Shown here: positions 7,336-16,280 of the stretch, in pieces
How the letters are laid out: each line of letters begins with the position of its first letter
How positions within the stretch are numbered: position 1 is the stretch's first letter
Source of the DNA: Erythrobacter sp.
GTDB taxonomy: Bacteria > Pseudomonadota > Alphaproteobacteria > Sphingomonadales > Sphingomonadaceae
Length of the DNA: 48,294 nucleotides
NCBI GenBank assembly: GCA_009993605.1
Contig: JAACTB010000018.1
Span: 1 to 48,294 of the forward strand
Direction of reading: 5' to 3'
Position numbers and translations under genes: made by a program
Notes under the pieces: generated by a model
Told to the model about the DNA's origin: nothing
The model's database searches: none
The model's input: only the letters and a program-made list of their open reading frames with translations

Positions 7336-8649
7336 TCAGTCCTTCTCTTTGGTGTCGATGGAGGCGCCTGCGCCATTTCCGTCGCCGGCGCGCACGGTGT
7401 GGGCCGCGAGCGAAGCTGATGAACCGAGCGTCTGGCGCTGCTTCATGGCGCGCGCCCAGGCGGGTGGGCTGCCTTCGGGAGCCGCGTCAGCCGACGTGCT
7501 GCCGGGCGCGGGCACAATGTGTCCGCCTGTATTGCCGACCGCCGCGCGCGCGCCTTCGCGGAAGCTAGTCTTTGCGCTGTCGGCGGCGTTGCGCAGCGGT
7601 GACATGACAGCACCGCCTGCAGCGTGCCCGACACCCGCCATTCCGCTTGATACTGCAGAGGCTCCGGTCTTTCCGGCCGAGCCCATGGCATAGGCCATGG
7701 TCGCCCCGCCGGCAGCGCGCGACGTGCCTTGTGCGGCTGACGAAGCGGCGCTTGCGACGGCGCCGCCAGCCAGTCTGGTACCGGCGATCCCGCTGGCCAT
7801 AGCGCCGCCGGCCAAAAGGGCCGTTCCTGCAGCGGCGCCTGCGCCGAGTTGCGGCCCGCCTGCCACGATGCCGTTGGCGATGCTGGGACCAAAGATACCC
7901 AGGCCGAGCAAGGTCAGGCTCGCTAGGATAATGGCCAGCGCATCCTCGATTGTTGGCTCGCCGGGTATGGCGCTGGTGAATTCGGCAAAGAGTGTCGATC
8001 CGATCCCGATGATGACTGCAAGCACCAGCACCTTGATGCCCGAGGAGACGACATTGCCGAGCACACGTTCCGCCATGAAGGCGGTCTTGCCGAACAGGCC
8101 AAAGGGAATGAGCACAAAGCCGGCCAGCGTGGTGAGCTTGAATTCGATCAGCGTGACGAACAGCTGGATCGCAAGAATGAAGAAGGCGAAGATCACAACC
8201 GCCCAAGCGAGGAGCAGGATGATGATCTGCAGGAAGTTCTCGAAGAAGCCGACATAGCCGGTGAGATCGGCGATGGATTCGATCAGGGGCCGGGCGGCAT
8301 CAATCCCGACCTGCGCCACCCGGCCAGGACGCAGCAGGTCAGTGGCACCAAGTCCGGACCCACTTGCCTTGAGCCCAAGACCGGCAAAGCTCTCGAACAC
8401 GATATTAGCGAACGCGCTCCAGTTGCCGATAATGTAAGCGAAGATGCCGACAAAGAGCGTTTTTTTAACGAGCCTTGCCATAAGGTCGTCATTCTCGCCC
8501 CAGCTCCAGAACAGGGCGGCCAAGGTCACATCGATCACAATCAGGGTGGTAGCAATAAAGGCGATCTCGCCCGACAGCAGCCCGAAGCCGCTGTCGATGT
8601 ATTGGGAGAAGATCTCAAGGAAGCGATCAATGACGCCGGTGCCGCCCAT
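7336..8649 (-). CDS. trbL: TrbL (VirB6-like) polytopic membrane protein
   Basis: The polytopic inner-membrane component of the channel. The start at 8649 (MGGTGVIDRFLEIFSQYIDS) lies one base after the TrbK-alt stop, following GGGGAG. About six hydrophobic helices cover residues 20-270. The C-terminal third is alanine/glycine/serine-rich and low in complexity (GAAAGTALLAGGAMASGIAG and similar), as is usual for TrbL tails, and ends in a charged linker. Upstream in-frame starts would run into the preceding gene. Confidence 0.93.
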   Translation of the reverse strand: MGGTGVIDRFLEIFSQYIDSGFGLLSGEIAFIATTLIVIDVTLAALFWSWGENDDLMARLVKKTLFVGIFAYIIGNWSAFANIVFESFAGLGLKASGSGLGATDLLRPGRVAQVGIDAARPLIESIADLTGYVGFFENFLQIIILLLAWAVVIFAFFILAIQLFVTLIEFKLTTLAGFVLIPFGLFGKTAFMAERVLGNVVSSGIKVLVLAVIIGIGSTLFAEFTSAIPGEPTIEDALAIILASLTLLGLGIFGPSIANGIVAGGPQLGAGAAAGTALLAGGAMASGIAGTRLAGGAVASAASSAAQGTSRAAGGATMAYAMGSAGKTGASAVSSGMAGVGHAAGGAVMSPLRNAADSAKTSFREGARAAVGNTGGHIVPAPGSTSADAAPEGSPPAWARAMKQRQTLGSSASLAAHTVRAGDGNGAGASIDTKEKD

Positions 8650-8650
8650 C

Positions 8651-8998
8651 TCAGTGCTCCCCTGACGGTTCGCGGGCCGCATAAGGCATCAGGCCCTGCG
8701 AAGCTGGCGGATGCGCCTGATCAAGGAGGTCCGAAAAGGCTTCGGGATGTTCGACGCCGAGGAATCTGCGGCGTTTTTCGGCCCAGGCCGCGCGGCATTG
8801 TGGGGCAGACAGAGCCGCTTCGCCCATGACGGCGCAGGCCCTGAGCTGTTCGGGAAGCGGATCACGACCGGGCAATTGCAGGCCCGATGCATCGCCAGCC
8901 GTTACGGCGGGCTCTTCGCGAAGCTGCACAAGTGTCATCGCGAAAGCAAGGCCGACAAAGACGGCAGCGCCGACACGCGCGAGAGGTTTCCCGTCCAT
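8651..8998 (-). CDS. TrbK-alt, putative entry-exclusion protein
   Basis: A 115-residue protein with an N-terminal signal/anchor (RVGAAVFVGLAFAMTLVQL) and a periplasmic domain with two cysteines in RACAVMGEAALSAPQCRAAW, a pattern shared by the small proteins called TrbK-alt between trbJ and trbL. The presumed role is to stop redundant transfer into a cell already carrying the element; this comes from family annotation and position and is not shown by the sequence. It is followed one base later by trbL. Confidence 0.8.
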   Translation of the reverse strand: MDGKPLARVGAAVFVGLAFAMTLVQLREEPAVTAGDASGLQLPGRDPLPEQLRACAVMGEAALSAPQCRAAWAEKRRRFLGVEHPEAFSDLLDQAHPPASQGLMPYAAREPSGEH

Positions 8999-9004
8999 GG
9001 CTGA

Positions 9005-9748
9005 TTACTCGCTGACCGAAGCGGAGGCGGACCGGCTTGCGAGGAAGCGCCGCAGCTGTTCGCGCGCCTGCGCTCGGGTTGCCGCATGCTCAGCGGCCTC
9101 GAGGGACTGGACGCGGCCCATTGCTGCCAGCGTAGCAATCAGATCGGCCAGTTGCCCTGCCTGAACCGCAAGGAGCTGATTGCCGGCCTGCGCTGCCTGG
9201 AGGGCGCCGGTGGCCGACTGGCTGGCGCTGACGAGATTGCTGACCGCGTTGCGCGAACCTTCGATATTGCCGACCGCGCCCGCCTGTACCTTCAGTGCAT
9301 CCTCGAAGCCGGCGACGCTGTTCTGCCAGCGGGACTCGGCGCCTTCGATCATGGCCTGCTGCGAGGCGGCCAGCGCAGCGGTCCGGTATTGCGCATCAAA
9401 GGCCGCTTCGACGCTGCGCACATCATAGGCGATGCGCTGGGCCTCGTTGAGCAGTTGCTGCGTCTGCCGGATCTGGGCCTGCAGGGGCTCAAGCACTGTC
9501 AGCGGCAAGCCTTCCAGATTTCGCGCCTGGTTGATCAGCGCGTTGGCCTGATTCTGCAGCATGCGGATCTGGTTGTTGATCTGCTCGAGGGTGCGCGCCG
9601 CTGTCAGCACGTTCTGCGCATAATTCGAAGGATCATAGACGATGCCCCCGAACTGGGCCTGGGCGGGTACGACTGTTAAAGGGCTAGAAAAAGCACAGAT
9701 AAGCGCGGCGCTCGCCAGCACGCGGCGCAGGCAAGGTTGATTGGTCAC
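9005..9748 (-). CDS. trbJ: TrbJ (VirB5-like) conjugal transfer protein
   Basis: Starting at GTG 9748, which overlaps the trbE stop as GTGA, the protein has a signal peptide (RRVLASAALICAFSSPLTVVPAQA) and then FGGIVYDPSNYAQNVLTAAR, the TrbJ signature. The rest is a long alpha-helical coiled region rich in Gln/Ala/Asn (QINNQIRMLQNQANALINQA). VirB5-like proteins sit at the pilus tip or in the periplasm. The 247-residue length is normal. The open frame reaches 9820, but the signal peptide and overlap fix the start. Confidence 0.93.
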   Translation of the reverse strand: MTNQPCLRRVLASAALICAFSSPLTVVPAQAQFGGIVYDPSNYAQNVLTAARTLEQINNQIRMLQNQANALINQARNLEGLPLTVLEPLQAQIRQTQQLLNEAQRIAYDVRSVEAAFDAQYRTAALAASQQAMIEGAESRWQNSVAGFEDALKVQAGAVGNIEGSRNAVSNLVSASQSATGALQAAQAGNQLLAVQAGQLADLIATLAAMGRVQSLEAAEHAATRAQAREQLRRFLASRSASASVSE

Positions 9749-12207
9749 GGGCGGTCTCCATCGGTGAGGGCAAGCGGATGGGGCGGCTGGTCCGATGCGG
9801 ACAGCAGATCGGCGGCCCAATCGAGACCGCGGTGCCCGAGCCAGGCTGCGGCGAAACCGCTGCGTCCTGCGCTTTCAAGGATGCGCGAAATGGCGAGCTG
9901 GTCGGTTTTCGATGAGGCGGCGGTGAAGGCGAGCGCTACCTCGCCGAGACCGAGTTCGAACAGGCGATTGCCGCGCGCCGACTGGCAGTAGTAGTCGCGC
10001 TTGGGTGCTGCCCGGCTCAGAATCTCGATCTGGCGATCATTGAGCCCGAAGCGGCGATAGATGCTCAGGATCTGCGGCTCGAGAGCGCGCTCATTGGGCA
10101 GGAATATCCGGGTCGGGCAGCTTTCGATGATGGCTGGGGCAATCGCCGAACGCTCGATATCGGCAAGACTCTGCGTGGCGAAGACCACGCTCGCATTCTT
10201 CTTGCGCAGCGTCTTGAGCCACTCGCGCAATTGCGCAGCAAAGGCCGGGCTGTCGAGGACGAGCCAGCCTTCGTCGATAATGATCAGCGTGGGCGATCCG
10301 TCGAGTCGCCCTTCGATCCGGTGGAACAGATAGGACAGGACCGCAGGCGCTGCGGCTGAACCGGTCAGCCCTTCGGTTTCGAAAGCCTGAAAGCTGGCGT
10401 CGCCAAGCCGCTCGCATTCCGCATCGAGCAGCCGTCCGAAGGGGCCGCCGACGCAGTAGGGCGCAAACGCCTGTTTCAGGGCGTGCGATTGCAGCAGGAC
10501 GGCAAGGCCGGTCAGCGTACGCTCGGCCACCGGCGCGCTCGAAAGCGATGTCAGCGCCGACCACAGATGATCCCTGATCGCAGGATTGATGGTCACACCT
10601 TCCGATGCAAGGATTGCCTGCAGCCACTGCGAGGCCTGATTGCGTTCGGCAGTCTCGTCGATCCGGGCTAGCGGTTGCAACAGCACGGCCTCCGCACCGT
10701 CCTCGCACAGGCTTGATCCAAGGTCCTGCCAGTCGCCGCCGCAGGCGAGCGTTGCTGCCCGGATCGAACCGCCGAAGTCGAATGCGAAAATCTGCGCCTT
10801 CGCATAGCGGCGAAACTGGAGGGCCATCATGGCGAGCAGCACCGATTTGCCCGCTCCGGTCGGGCCGACTACCAGACTGTGTCCGACATCGCCGACATGG
10901 AGCGAGAAACGGAATGGGGTCGACCCTTCGGTTCTGGCATATAACAGCGGCGGAGCGTTCAGATGCGCGTTGCGCTCGGGTCCGGCCCAGACCGCCGACA
11001 GCGGCAGCATATGCGCCAGGTTCAGCGTGGAGATCGGCGGCTGGCGGACATTGGCATAGACATGACCCGGCAGCGATCCGAGCCATGCCTCGATTGCATT
11101 CATGCCTTCGATTACGCAGGTGAAATCACGTCCCTGGATGACCTTTTCGGCGAGACGCAGTTTTTCGGAAGCACGCGCAGCATCCTCGTCCCACATCGTA
11201 ATTGTTGCGGTGACCAGCGCCATTCCGACATGATCGGCGCCGAGTTCCTGAAGCGCGACATCGGCATCTGCGGCCTTGTTGGCCGCATCGCTGTCGACCA
11301 GCACCGCGGCTTCATTTGTCATGACCTCCTTGAGGATTGCGGCGATGGACTTGCGCTTCGCGAACCACTGGCGCCGGATCCGGGTGAGCAGCCGCGTCGC
11401 ATCACTCTTGTCGAGCATGATCGCACGCGTCGACCAGCGGTAGGAAAAGTTCAGGGCGTTGAGGTCATCGAGCAGGCCGGGAAAGGTTGCACTCGGAAAG
11501 CCGGTTATGGTCAATGTGCGCAGATGCGCCGAGCCCAGGCGCGGCTCAAGTCCGCCGGCCAGCGGTTGGTCAGCAAGCAGGGCATCGAGATGCATCGGGG
11601 TTTCGGGAACCCGGACCGTTTGCGCACGCGCTGAGATGCACGAATGAAGATAGGTCAATGTCTCGCTGTCATCGAGCCAGGCGATCTCGGGGAAGAAGCC
11701 CTCGAACAGGCGCACTAGCCGATCGGTGCGATCAACAAAGCTGGCCAGCAATTCACGCGGATTGACACCCTTTTCGGCCTTGCCTTCGTAAAGCCAGCTC
11801 TCCGCGCGCGCTGCCTCTTCGGCAGGCGGCAACCATACGAATGTGAGGAAATATCGGCTTTCGAAATGCGCGCCGTCTTCAGCGAACTGCGCGGCACGTT
11901 CGCGTTCGACCAGCGCAGAGACCGGATCGGGAAAATCACAGACAGGATAATCCAGCGCCGGACGGCGTAAGGCTTCGACGAATATCGCCCAGCCAGATCC
12001 GAGGCGCCGCAGTGCGCTGTTGAGGCGCGCGGTGGTCGCGATCAGTTCGGCGGGCGTCGCACTGTCAAGGTCGGGTCCGCGGAAGCGTGCGCTGCGCTGA
12101 AAGCTACCGTCCTTGTTGAGGACGACGCCGGGCGCGGCCAATGCTGCCCAGGGCAGGAAATCTGCAAGCCGATCGGCTGTGTTCCGGTATTCGCGCAAGG
12201 ACAGCAT
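9745..12207 (-). CDS. trbE: TrbE (VirB4-like) secretion ATPase
   Basis: The large AAA+ ATPase that powers pilus assembly and transfer at the cytoplasmic face. Walker A VVGPTGAGKSVLL lies near residues 446-456 and Walker B PTLIIIDEGWLVLD near 637-648, followed by a sensor-like VVFATQSLADIERS. The N-terminal half is the CagE/TrbE/VirB4 domain (FLTFVWLPPAEEA, NALNFSYRWSTRAIML). At 820 residues it is full length. It starts 3 bases after the trbD stop. Confidence 0.97.
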   Translation of the reverse strand: MLSLREYRNTADRLADFLPWAALAAPGVVLNKDGSFQRSARFRGPDLDSATPAELIATTARLNSALRRLGSGWAIFVEALRRPALDYPVCDFPDPVSALVERERAAQFAEDGAHFESRYFLTFVWLPPAEEAARAESWLYEGKAEKGVNPRELLASFVDRTDRLVRLFEGFFPEIAWLDDSETLTYLHSCISARAQTVRVPETPMHLDALLADQPLAGGLEPRLGSAHLRTLTITGFPSATFPGLLDDLNALNFSYRWSTRAIMLDKSDATRLLTRIRRQWFAKRKSIAAILKEVMTNEAAVLVDSDAANKAADADVALQELGADHVGMALVTATITMWDEDAARASEKLRLAEKVIQGRDFTCVIEGMNAIEAWLGSLPGHVYANVRQPPISTLNLAHMLPLSAVWAGPERNAHLNAPPLLYARTEGSTPFRFSLHVGDVGHSLVVGPTGAGKSVLLAMMALQFRRYAKAQIFAFDFGGSIRAATLACGGDWQDLGSSLCEDGAEAVLLQPLARIDETAERNQASQWLQAILASEGVTINPAIRDHLWSALTSLSSAPVAERTLTGLAVLLQSHALKQAFAPYCVGGPFGRLLDAECERLGDASFQAFETEGLTGSAAAPAVLSYLFHRIEGRLDGSPTLIIIDEGWLVLDSPAFAAQLREWLKTLRKKNASVVFATQSLADIERSAIAPAIIESCPTRIFLPNERALEPQILSIYRRFGLNDRQIEILSRAAPKRDYYCQSARGNRLFELGLGEVALAFTAASSKTDQLAISRILESAGRSGFAAAWLGHRGLDWAADLLSASDQPPHPLALTDGDRP

Positions 12208-12210
12208 GGT

Positions 12211-12486
12211 TCAGACCTCAAGGTGCGCTGGGAAGCGCAGATGCCGCCGCGCGACGTCCACGAAGTCGGGATCGCGCCGCGCCGCCCAGAACGCGACCAT
12301 GTGTCCCGTTGCGAAGACCACCAGACCGGCTACCCAGAGCTGAAGGCCCAGTCCGATTGCGCCTGCCAGCGTGGCATTGGCAATCGCCAGCCCCCGCGGC
12401 GCTCCGCCCAGCAGGATAGGCTCGGTCAGCGCACGGTGGACCGGGACCACGAAGCCATCAGGCAATCCGGAGACGGCGCGCGCCAT
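12211..12486 (-). CDS. trbD: TrbD (VirB3-like) membrane protein
   Basis: A 91-residue inner-membrane protein. It begins with a short segment containing VPVHRALTEPILLGGAPRG, the motif shared by TrbD/VirB3, followed by two hydrophobic helices (LAIANATLAGAIGLGLQLW and VAGLVVFATGHMVAFWAA) and a C-terminus with RRDPDFVDVARRHLRFP. VirB3 proteins anchor the VirB4 ATPase. Its ATG overlaps the trbC stop by one base (ATGA-type spacing). Confidence 0.94.
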   Translation of the reverse strand: MARAVSGLPDGFVVPVHRALTEPILLGGAPRGLAIANATLAGAIGLGLQLWVAGLVVFATGHMVAFWAARRDPDFVDVARRHLRFPAHLEV

Positions 12487-12818
12487 CAGACCAGCGCCCC
12501 GCCGCCGAAAGAGAAGAACGACAGGAAAAACGAGGATGCGGCAAAGGCGATCGATAGTCCGAAGACGATCTGGATCAGTCGCCGAAACCCGCCTGATGTA
12601 TCACCGAAGGCAAGCGCCAGACCGGTGGCGATGATGATGATCACCGCTACGATCTTGGCGACCGGCCCCTGAATGGATTCGAGGATCGCCTGCAAAGGCG
12701 CTTCCCAGGGCATCGAAGAGCCCGCGGCATGCGCGGGCGTGGCAATGACCAGCGCCGCATAGGCAGAAAGGACGAAGGTGGGCAGGCCCGAGCGCGCCCG
12801 CGACATGGCACACGTCAC
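12486..12818 (-). CDS. trbC: TrbC (VirB2-like) pilin
   Basis: The conjugative pilin precursor. It has a signal sequence (PTFVLSAYAALVIATPAHA) followed by AGSSMPWEAPLQAILESIQG and two hydrophobic segments separated by GDTSGGFRR, the standard VirB2/TrbC plan. Related pilins can be cyclised by a TraF-type peptidase; no such peptidase gene is visible in this window. The 110-residue length is normal. The start overlaps the trbB stop as ATGA. Confidence 0.93.
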   Translation of the reverse strand: MTCAMSRARSGLPTFVLSAYAALVIATPAHAAGSSMPWEAPLQAILESIQGPVAKIVAVIIIIATGLALAFGDTSGGFRRLIQIVFGLSIAFAASSFFLSFFSFGGGALV

Positions 12819-13795
12819 GATGGATCTCCTTGCTTGGTGGGAAAAGGTGCGAGGATGTATTCGCCCGTCGCATTGAGACCGCGGAGTTCAGCCAGTTCGG
12901 ACAGCTTGCGTCCTGCGCCGTCGCGCACGAGCACTGCGATAACGTCGATCGTCTCGGCGATCAGCGTGCGCGGGATAGTCATCACGCGTTCCTGGATCAG
13001 CTGCTCAAGCCGCCGTAGCGCGCCGAGCGCGCAGCCGGCATGGATGGTGCCAATCCCTCCCGGATGTCCGGTCCCCCAGGCCTTGAGTAGATCGAGCGCT
13101 TCGGCGCCGCGCACCTCGCCGATCGGGATGCGGTCGGGGCGCAGGCGCAGCGCGGAGCGGACAAGGTCGGACAGGCTTGCGACGCCATCCTTCGTTCGCA
13201 GCGATACGAGGTTGGGCGCTGCGCACTGCAGCTCGCGCGTGTCCTCGATCAGGACAACGCGGTCCTTGGACCCAGCAATCTCGGCGAGCAGTGCGTTGGT
13301 TAAGGTGGTCTTGCCGGTTGACGTCCCCCCGGCAACGAGGATGTTCTTCCGCGATGAAACGGCGGCGGCAAGAGCTTGTGCCTGGCAATCAGAGATGATG
13401 CCTGAAGCAACATAGTCAGTGAGCGTGAAGACCGCGGCCGCCGGCTTGCGGATCGCGAAACTGGGCGCGGCAACCACCGGCGGCAGCAGGCCTTCGAAGC
13501 GCTCGCCGCCTTCGGGCAGTTCGGCCGAGATGCGCGGGGCCCGGCCATGAACTTCGACACTGACATGATGGGCGACAAGCCGGATGATGCGTTCGCCATC
13601 GGCGGCCGACATCCGGCAATCGGTGGCAGCAAGGCCGGAGCCGAGCCGATCGATCCACAACCGGCCATCCGGATTGAGCATCACTTCGATTACCGTCGGC
13701 TCCTCCAGCCAACGGGTGACCTCGGGACCCAAGGCGGTGCGCAGCATCCGTGCGCCGCGTGACGAGGCTTCAGACCGGATGGGAATGATGCTCAT
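12815..13795 (-). CDS. trbB: TrbB (VirB11-like) secretion ATPase
   Basis: A hexameric traffic ATPase at the base of the channel. The N-terminal domain has [20 protein letters not shown] and [18 protein letters not shown], typical of TrbB. Walker A is [13 protein letters not shown] near residues 155-164, followed by [12 protein letters not shown], the Walker B-like [16 protein letters not shown] and the His box [10 protein letters not shown] chose the ATG at 13795 ([17 protein letters not shown]); ATGs at 13825 and 13840 are possible. It is the first visible trb gene and its promoter should lie at about 13800-14100. Confidence 0.95.
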   Translation of the reverse strand: MSIIPIRSEASSRGARMLRTALGPEVTRWLEEPTVIEVMLNPDGRLWIDRLGSGLAATDCRMSAADGERIIRLVAHHVSVEVHGRAPRISAELPEGGERFEGLLPPVVAAPSFAIRKPAAAVFTLTDYVASGIISDCQAQALAAAVSSRKNILVAGGTSTGKTTLTNALLAEIAGSKDRVVLIEDTRELQCAAPNLVSLRTKDGVASLSDLVRSALRLRPDRIPIGEVRGAEALDLLKAWGTGHPGGIGTIHAGCALGALRRLEQLIQERVMTIPRTLIAETIDVIAVLVRDGAGRKLSELAELRGLNATGEYILAPFPTKQGDPS

Positions 13796-14106
13796 GGTTT
13801 GCCCCGGATTTGCGCAACCGCTCATCGGCTGCGTTCGCAAGGCGCACTAAAAGGCCATCAGAAAGCCTTGAGGCAACAAGGATTTGGCAGCGTCGCAAGC
13901 TGGCGCGCAGACGGACAAAAGCGGCGGGTTGTCCGGGTATGGCCGCATGGCTTGCGATGGTTCATGTGCGCCCATGTGAAGAACGTGCATCGTACCGAAA
14001 GACTCGCGACGCCAACACTGGTCGGGCTTGACTTGCAGGACGGATTGGTGCCCGTGAACATAGCGTTACGGCGTGCCAATTATGTCTGCCGCTTTAGCCC
14101 GCGGAC
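13796..14106. other. Divergent intergenic region, trbB / thermonuclease-like gene
   Basis: There is no convincing gene. The interval separates the leftward trb operon from the rightward nuclease-like gene and should hold both promoters. I found no clear promoter boxes or operator. The relaxase, coupling protein and partition genes usually found upstream of trbB are absent. Confidence 0.6.
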
Positions 14107-14571
14107 ATGCAGCGCAAACAAATTCGTCGGGGTAATCGGTTTTTCATGTTCGCTTTTCTTCTCCTCGCAGCGGTACCGGCAGGTGAGGCTTTCATCTGCA
14201 CGCCAACGGCTGTGTGGGATGGCGACGGACCCATCTGGTGCGAGGAAGGGCCAAGGATCAGGCTGGCAGGCATCGCGGCGCGTGAAATGGATGGTTCGTG
14301 CAGCCTTCGCCATCCTTGCCCAGACGCCACAGCCATCGCAGCGCGGGATGCTCTGGTGCGTCTGATAGGTCAGAAAACCGGACTGGGCCCGCACGGTCAT
14401 GTCACGGTCAAGGGGCCGGCCATGCGCTGCCTTTCAAATGGTTCGGGCGGCGGCAATCGCACTGCTGCGTGGTGCGTCTCGCCGATCGGCGGTGACCTTT
14501 CCTGCGCGATGGTGGGAATGAAGATGGCAGAAAAGTGGGATCGCTATTGGCGTGGGCATCGCTGCCGATGA
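14107..14571 (+). CDS. Secreted thermonuclease-like protein
   Basis: A 154-residue protein with an N-terminal signal (RFFMFAFLLLAAVPAGEA) and then VWDGDGPIWCEEGPRIRLAG and IAAREMD, which matches the staphylococcal-nuclease pattern V-x-DGD...RL-x-G-I-x-x-x-E, including the Asp residues, the Arg and the Glu of the active site. Several cysteines suggest disulfides in the periplasm. The C-terminus KWDRYWRGHRCR is shared with the partial gene at the left edge. The stop overlaps the next start as ATGA. It sits divergent to trbB; whether it acts on DNA during transfer is speculation. Confidence 0.75.
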   Translation: MQRKQIRRGNRFFMFAFLLLAAVPAGEAFICTPTAVWDGDGPIWCEEGPRIRLAGIAAREMDGSCSLRHPCPDATAIAARDALVRLIGQKTGLGPHGHVTVKGPAMRCLSNGSGGGNRTAAWCVSPIGGDLSCAMVGMKMAEKWDRYWRGHRCR

Positions 14572-14693
14572 AAGACTGGGGGCAAGATGATGAGCCGCCT
14601 TCGCTCGCGCTGCGGATAGAGATCATTGCCCTTCTGATCGCATGGGCGATGACAGCTTTTCTTGTGATTATCACGATCCAGGCAGGCCTCTGA
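14568..14693 (+). CDS. 41-aa single-pass membrane protein, coupled to nuclease-like gene
   Basis: ATG 14568 overlaps the nuclease stop. The protein reads MKDWGQDDEPPSLALRIE, then one hydrophobic helix (IIALLIAWAMTAFLVIITI), ending QAGL. Layout and start match the 45-residue protein at 171-308, which also follows a nuclease-like gene. A conserved acidic N-terminus plus helix suggests a membrane-bound partner that binds or anchors the nuclease; this is inference. Confidence 0.6.
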   Translation: MKDWGQDDEPPSLALRIEIIALLIAWAMTAFLVIITIQAGL

Positions 14694-15434
14694 AGGGCCT
14701 GAGCTCCTCTTCACCGGTTTAGAACGCCGCTCTCTCACTCGGCAGATGCGATTCGCGGGCTTTCCGCGCATTCGCCGGCACGCATCAAGAGGCCAGATTG
14801 CGACCGGGATTTACGCGCCTCGAACAACGAAGCTCGAGGCAACACCATGCAAGACCAACAATCATATGGGTTAGCCAACGCAATGGCTGGCGAGCGCACG
14901 GCGTGATGGCAAACGTTACGCGGGCAATGTCGGCAAACTGAGCCCAGTCAGATTCAATCGCGAAACCGCAAAAGACGAGCCTTCCCGGATGCAAGCGATC
15001 GCAGTCCTGACCGGCATGCAAAACGGTGGCTGATATTGGAAGCGCTTACGTCGGCCAGCGTAACCCGATCACACGGAAAAAAAGCGGGTTTGCGCGCCTT
15101 GCGGGCCGGGGTCCGCCTGTCGCTGCGTCGCGGGCGATCAGGGTGCGGTCAACCGGATGCGATTTGGTTACAAAGGGCCAGTCAATTGTCCCAATCCGGC
15201 GCGGGTCTGGCGAAGCTCGACATTGGGGCTGTTCAGAAGGTTAAAATTTAGCTAACTCATCAATCAGAGCAAAGGGGGGCCGAAAACGCGGCCCGCTTGG
15301 CCAGGCGTCTCGAAGAAAACGATGATCTTCATCGCGGGGCGTTGGACCAGAAATTGCTCATCCAGATGCGCTGCATTGGCTGGAATTGCGATTGTGGTGC
15401 TCGCCGAGAATTTCTCAATTGGGGAAGATTTTAT
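14694..15434. other. Long non-coding stretch before pilus operon
   Basis: No open frame here has a ribosome binding site or a recognisable product. The interval joins the conjugation island to the pilus genes and must contain the pilin promoter and leader. A GGGGAAGAT ribosome binding site precedes the pilin start. I could not find clear -35/-10 boxes. Confidence 0.6.
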
Positions 15435-15995
15435 ATGAAGAAGATCATTTTCGCGACCGCCACGGCCGCACTGTTCAGCACCTCCGCTTTTGCCGCTCCG
15501 AGCGACACGCAAGATTTTGACATCAATGCCACCGTCACTCCCGAGTGCAGCATGGAAAATCCCACCAACATCGACCTCGGTCCGCTGTCGATCAACGAAG
15601 ATCCGGGCGAAGGCGCGCTGCTCCTCGACAATCCGGCTCCGTCGAGCCCGCAGACGATTTACATCAGCTGCAACACCGATGCGACGTTCTCGATCAACAC
15701 CCTGAACCGCGCCCTCAAGACCAACGCCCCGGTGACTGATACCAACCAGTTCACCAACCAGATCCGTTACGATCTGACGCTGACCCCGGACCGGGCAACC
15801 AACTTTGCGGGTGTGGGCTCGTACAAGCCGCGCGTTCAGGCCCCGGGTGCCATCAACGCGGCAGCTCAGCCGACTGGCGAATTCCATGCCAACTACCAGC
15901 TGGTCGTCGGCTACGAAGCCCCCAACGTGAACAACAAGCGTCCGGTCGCGGGCACCTACACCGAAACGGTGACCTTCACGGTTGCGGCGATCTGA
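15435..15995 (+). CDS. Major pilin, spore coat U (SCPU/Csu-type) domain
   Basis: The 186-residue protein has a signal peptide (MKKIIFATATAALFSTSAFA), then a beta-rich domain with a cysteine pair (VTPECSMENP and IYISCNTDATF) and a C-terminal strand ending YTETVTFTVAAI, typical of SCPU pilins of Csu-like chaperone-usher systems. The last strand would donate to the next subunit. ATG 15435 follows a GGGGAAG ribosome binding site. It is the first gene of the pilus locus and is followed by its own strong terminator, which should let pilin be made in excess over the assembly proteins. Confidence 0.9.
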   Translation: MKKIIFATATAALFSTSAFAAPSDTQDFDINATVTPECSMENPTNIDLGPLSINEDPGEGALLLDNPAPSSPQTIYISCNTDATFSINTLNRALKTNAPVTDTNQFTNQIRYDLTLTPDRATNFAGVGSYKPRVQAPGAINAAAQPTGEFHANYQLVVGYEAPNVNNKRPVAGTYTETVTFTVAAI

Positions 15996-16016
15996 TTTCA
16001 ACGCTGTGATGAATTG

Positions 16017-16047
16017 AAAAGGGGAGGGGCTGGCCCCTCCCCTTTTT
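16017..16047 (+). terminator. Rho-independent terminator after pilin gene
   Basis: A perfect GC-rich stem (GGGGAGGGG-C-TGG-CCCCTCCCC, extended by A/T pairs) is followed by a run of five T. It lies 22 bases after the pilin stop and well before the chaperone gene. Confidence 0.95.
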
Positions 16048-16280
16048 GTATCCAAGCCGTGCATCATACGCGCTGCGCGAATGAATACCCTACGCGGTCA
16101 CAATCGCCTGCGCGGGCCCTCTAGAGATGCGCCTCGGAGTTGAACGTTGGTCAGCTTGGTGGAGTGAGTGTGCTAGTAGCGCGCTATGTCGGAATGCATT
16201 GGTGGTCGTGAGGCCATTCCCAAAGAGGTTGAAGCGTTCTAGGTTTTCCGCCTATGCAAACGCCGGATTAACGGGGGAGT

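Noticed and set aside
10091..11086. 331-codon frame inside trbE on the same strand
   Set aside because: It is a shifted reading of trbE, Arg/Ala/Pro-rich, with no family features.
15264..16067. Long antisense open frame (267 codons) opposite the pilin gene
   Set aside because: It overlaps a convincing pilin gene and the terminator, has no ribosome binding site and no recognisable motif; it is a product of GC-rich codon use.
16218..16260. Possible promoter before the chaperone gene (TTGAAG, 18 bases, TATGCA)
   Set aside because: The boxes are weak and the spacing is not ideal; not enough to call.
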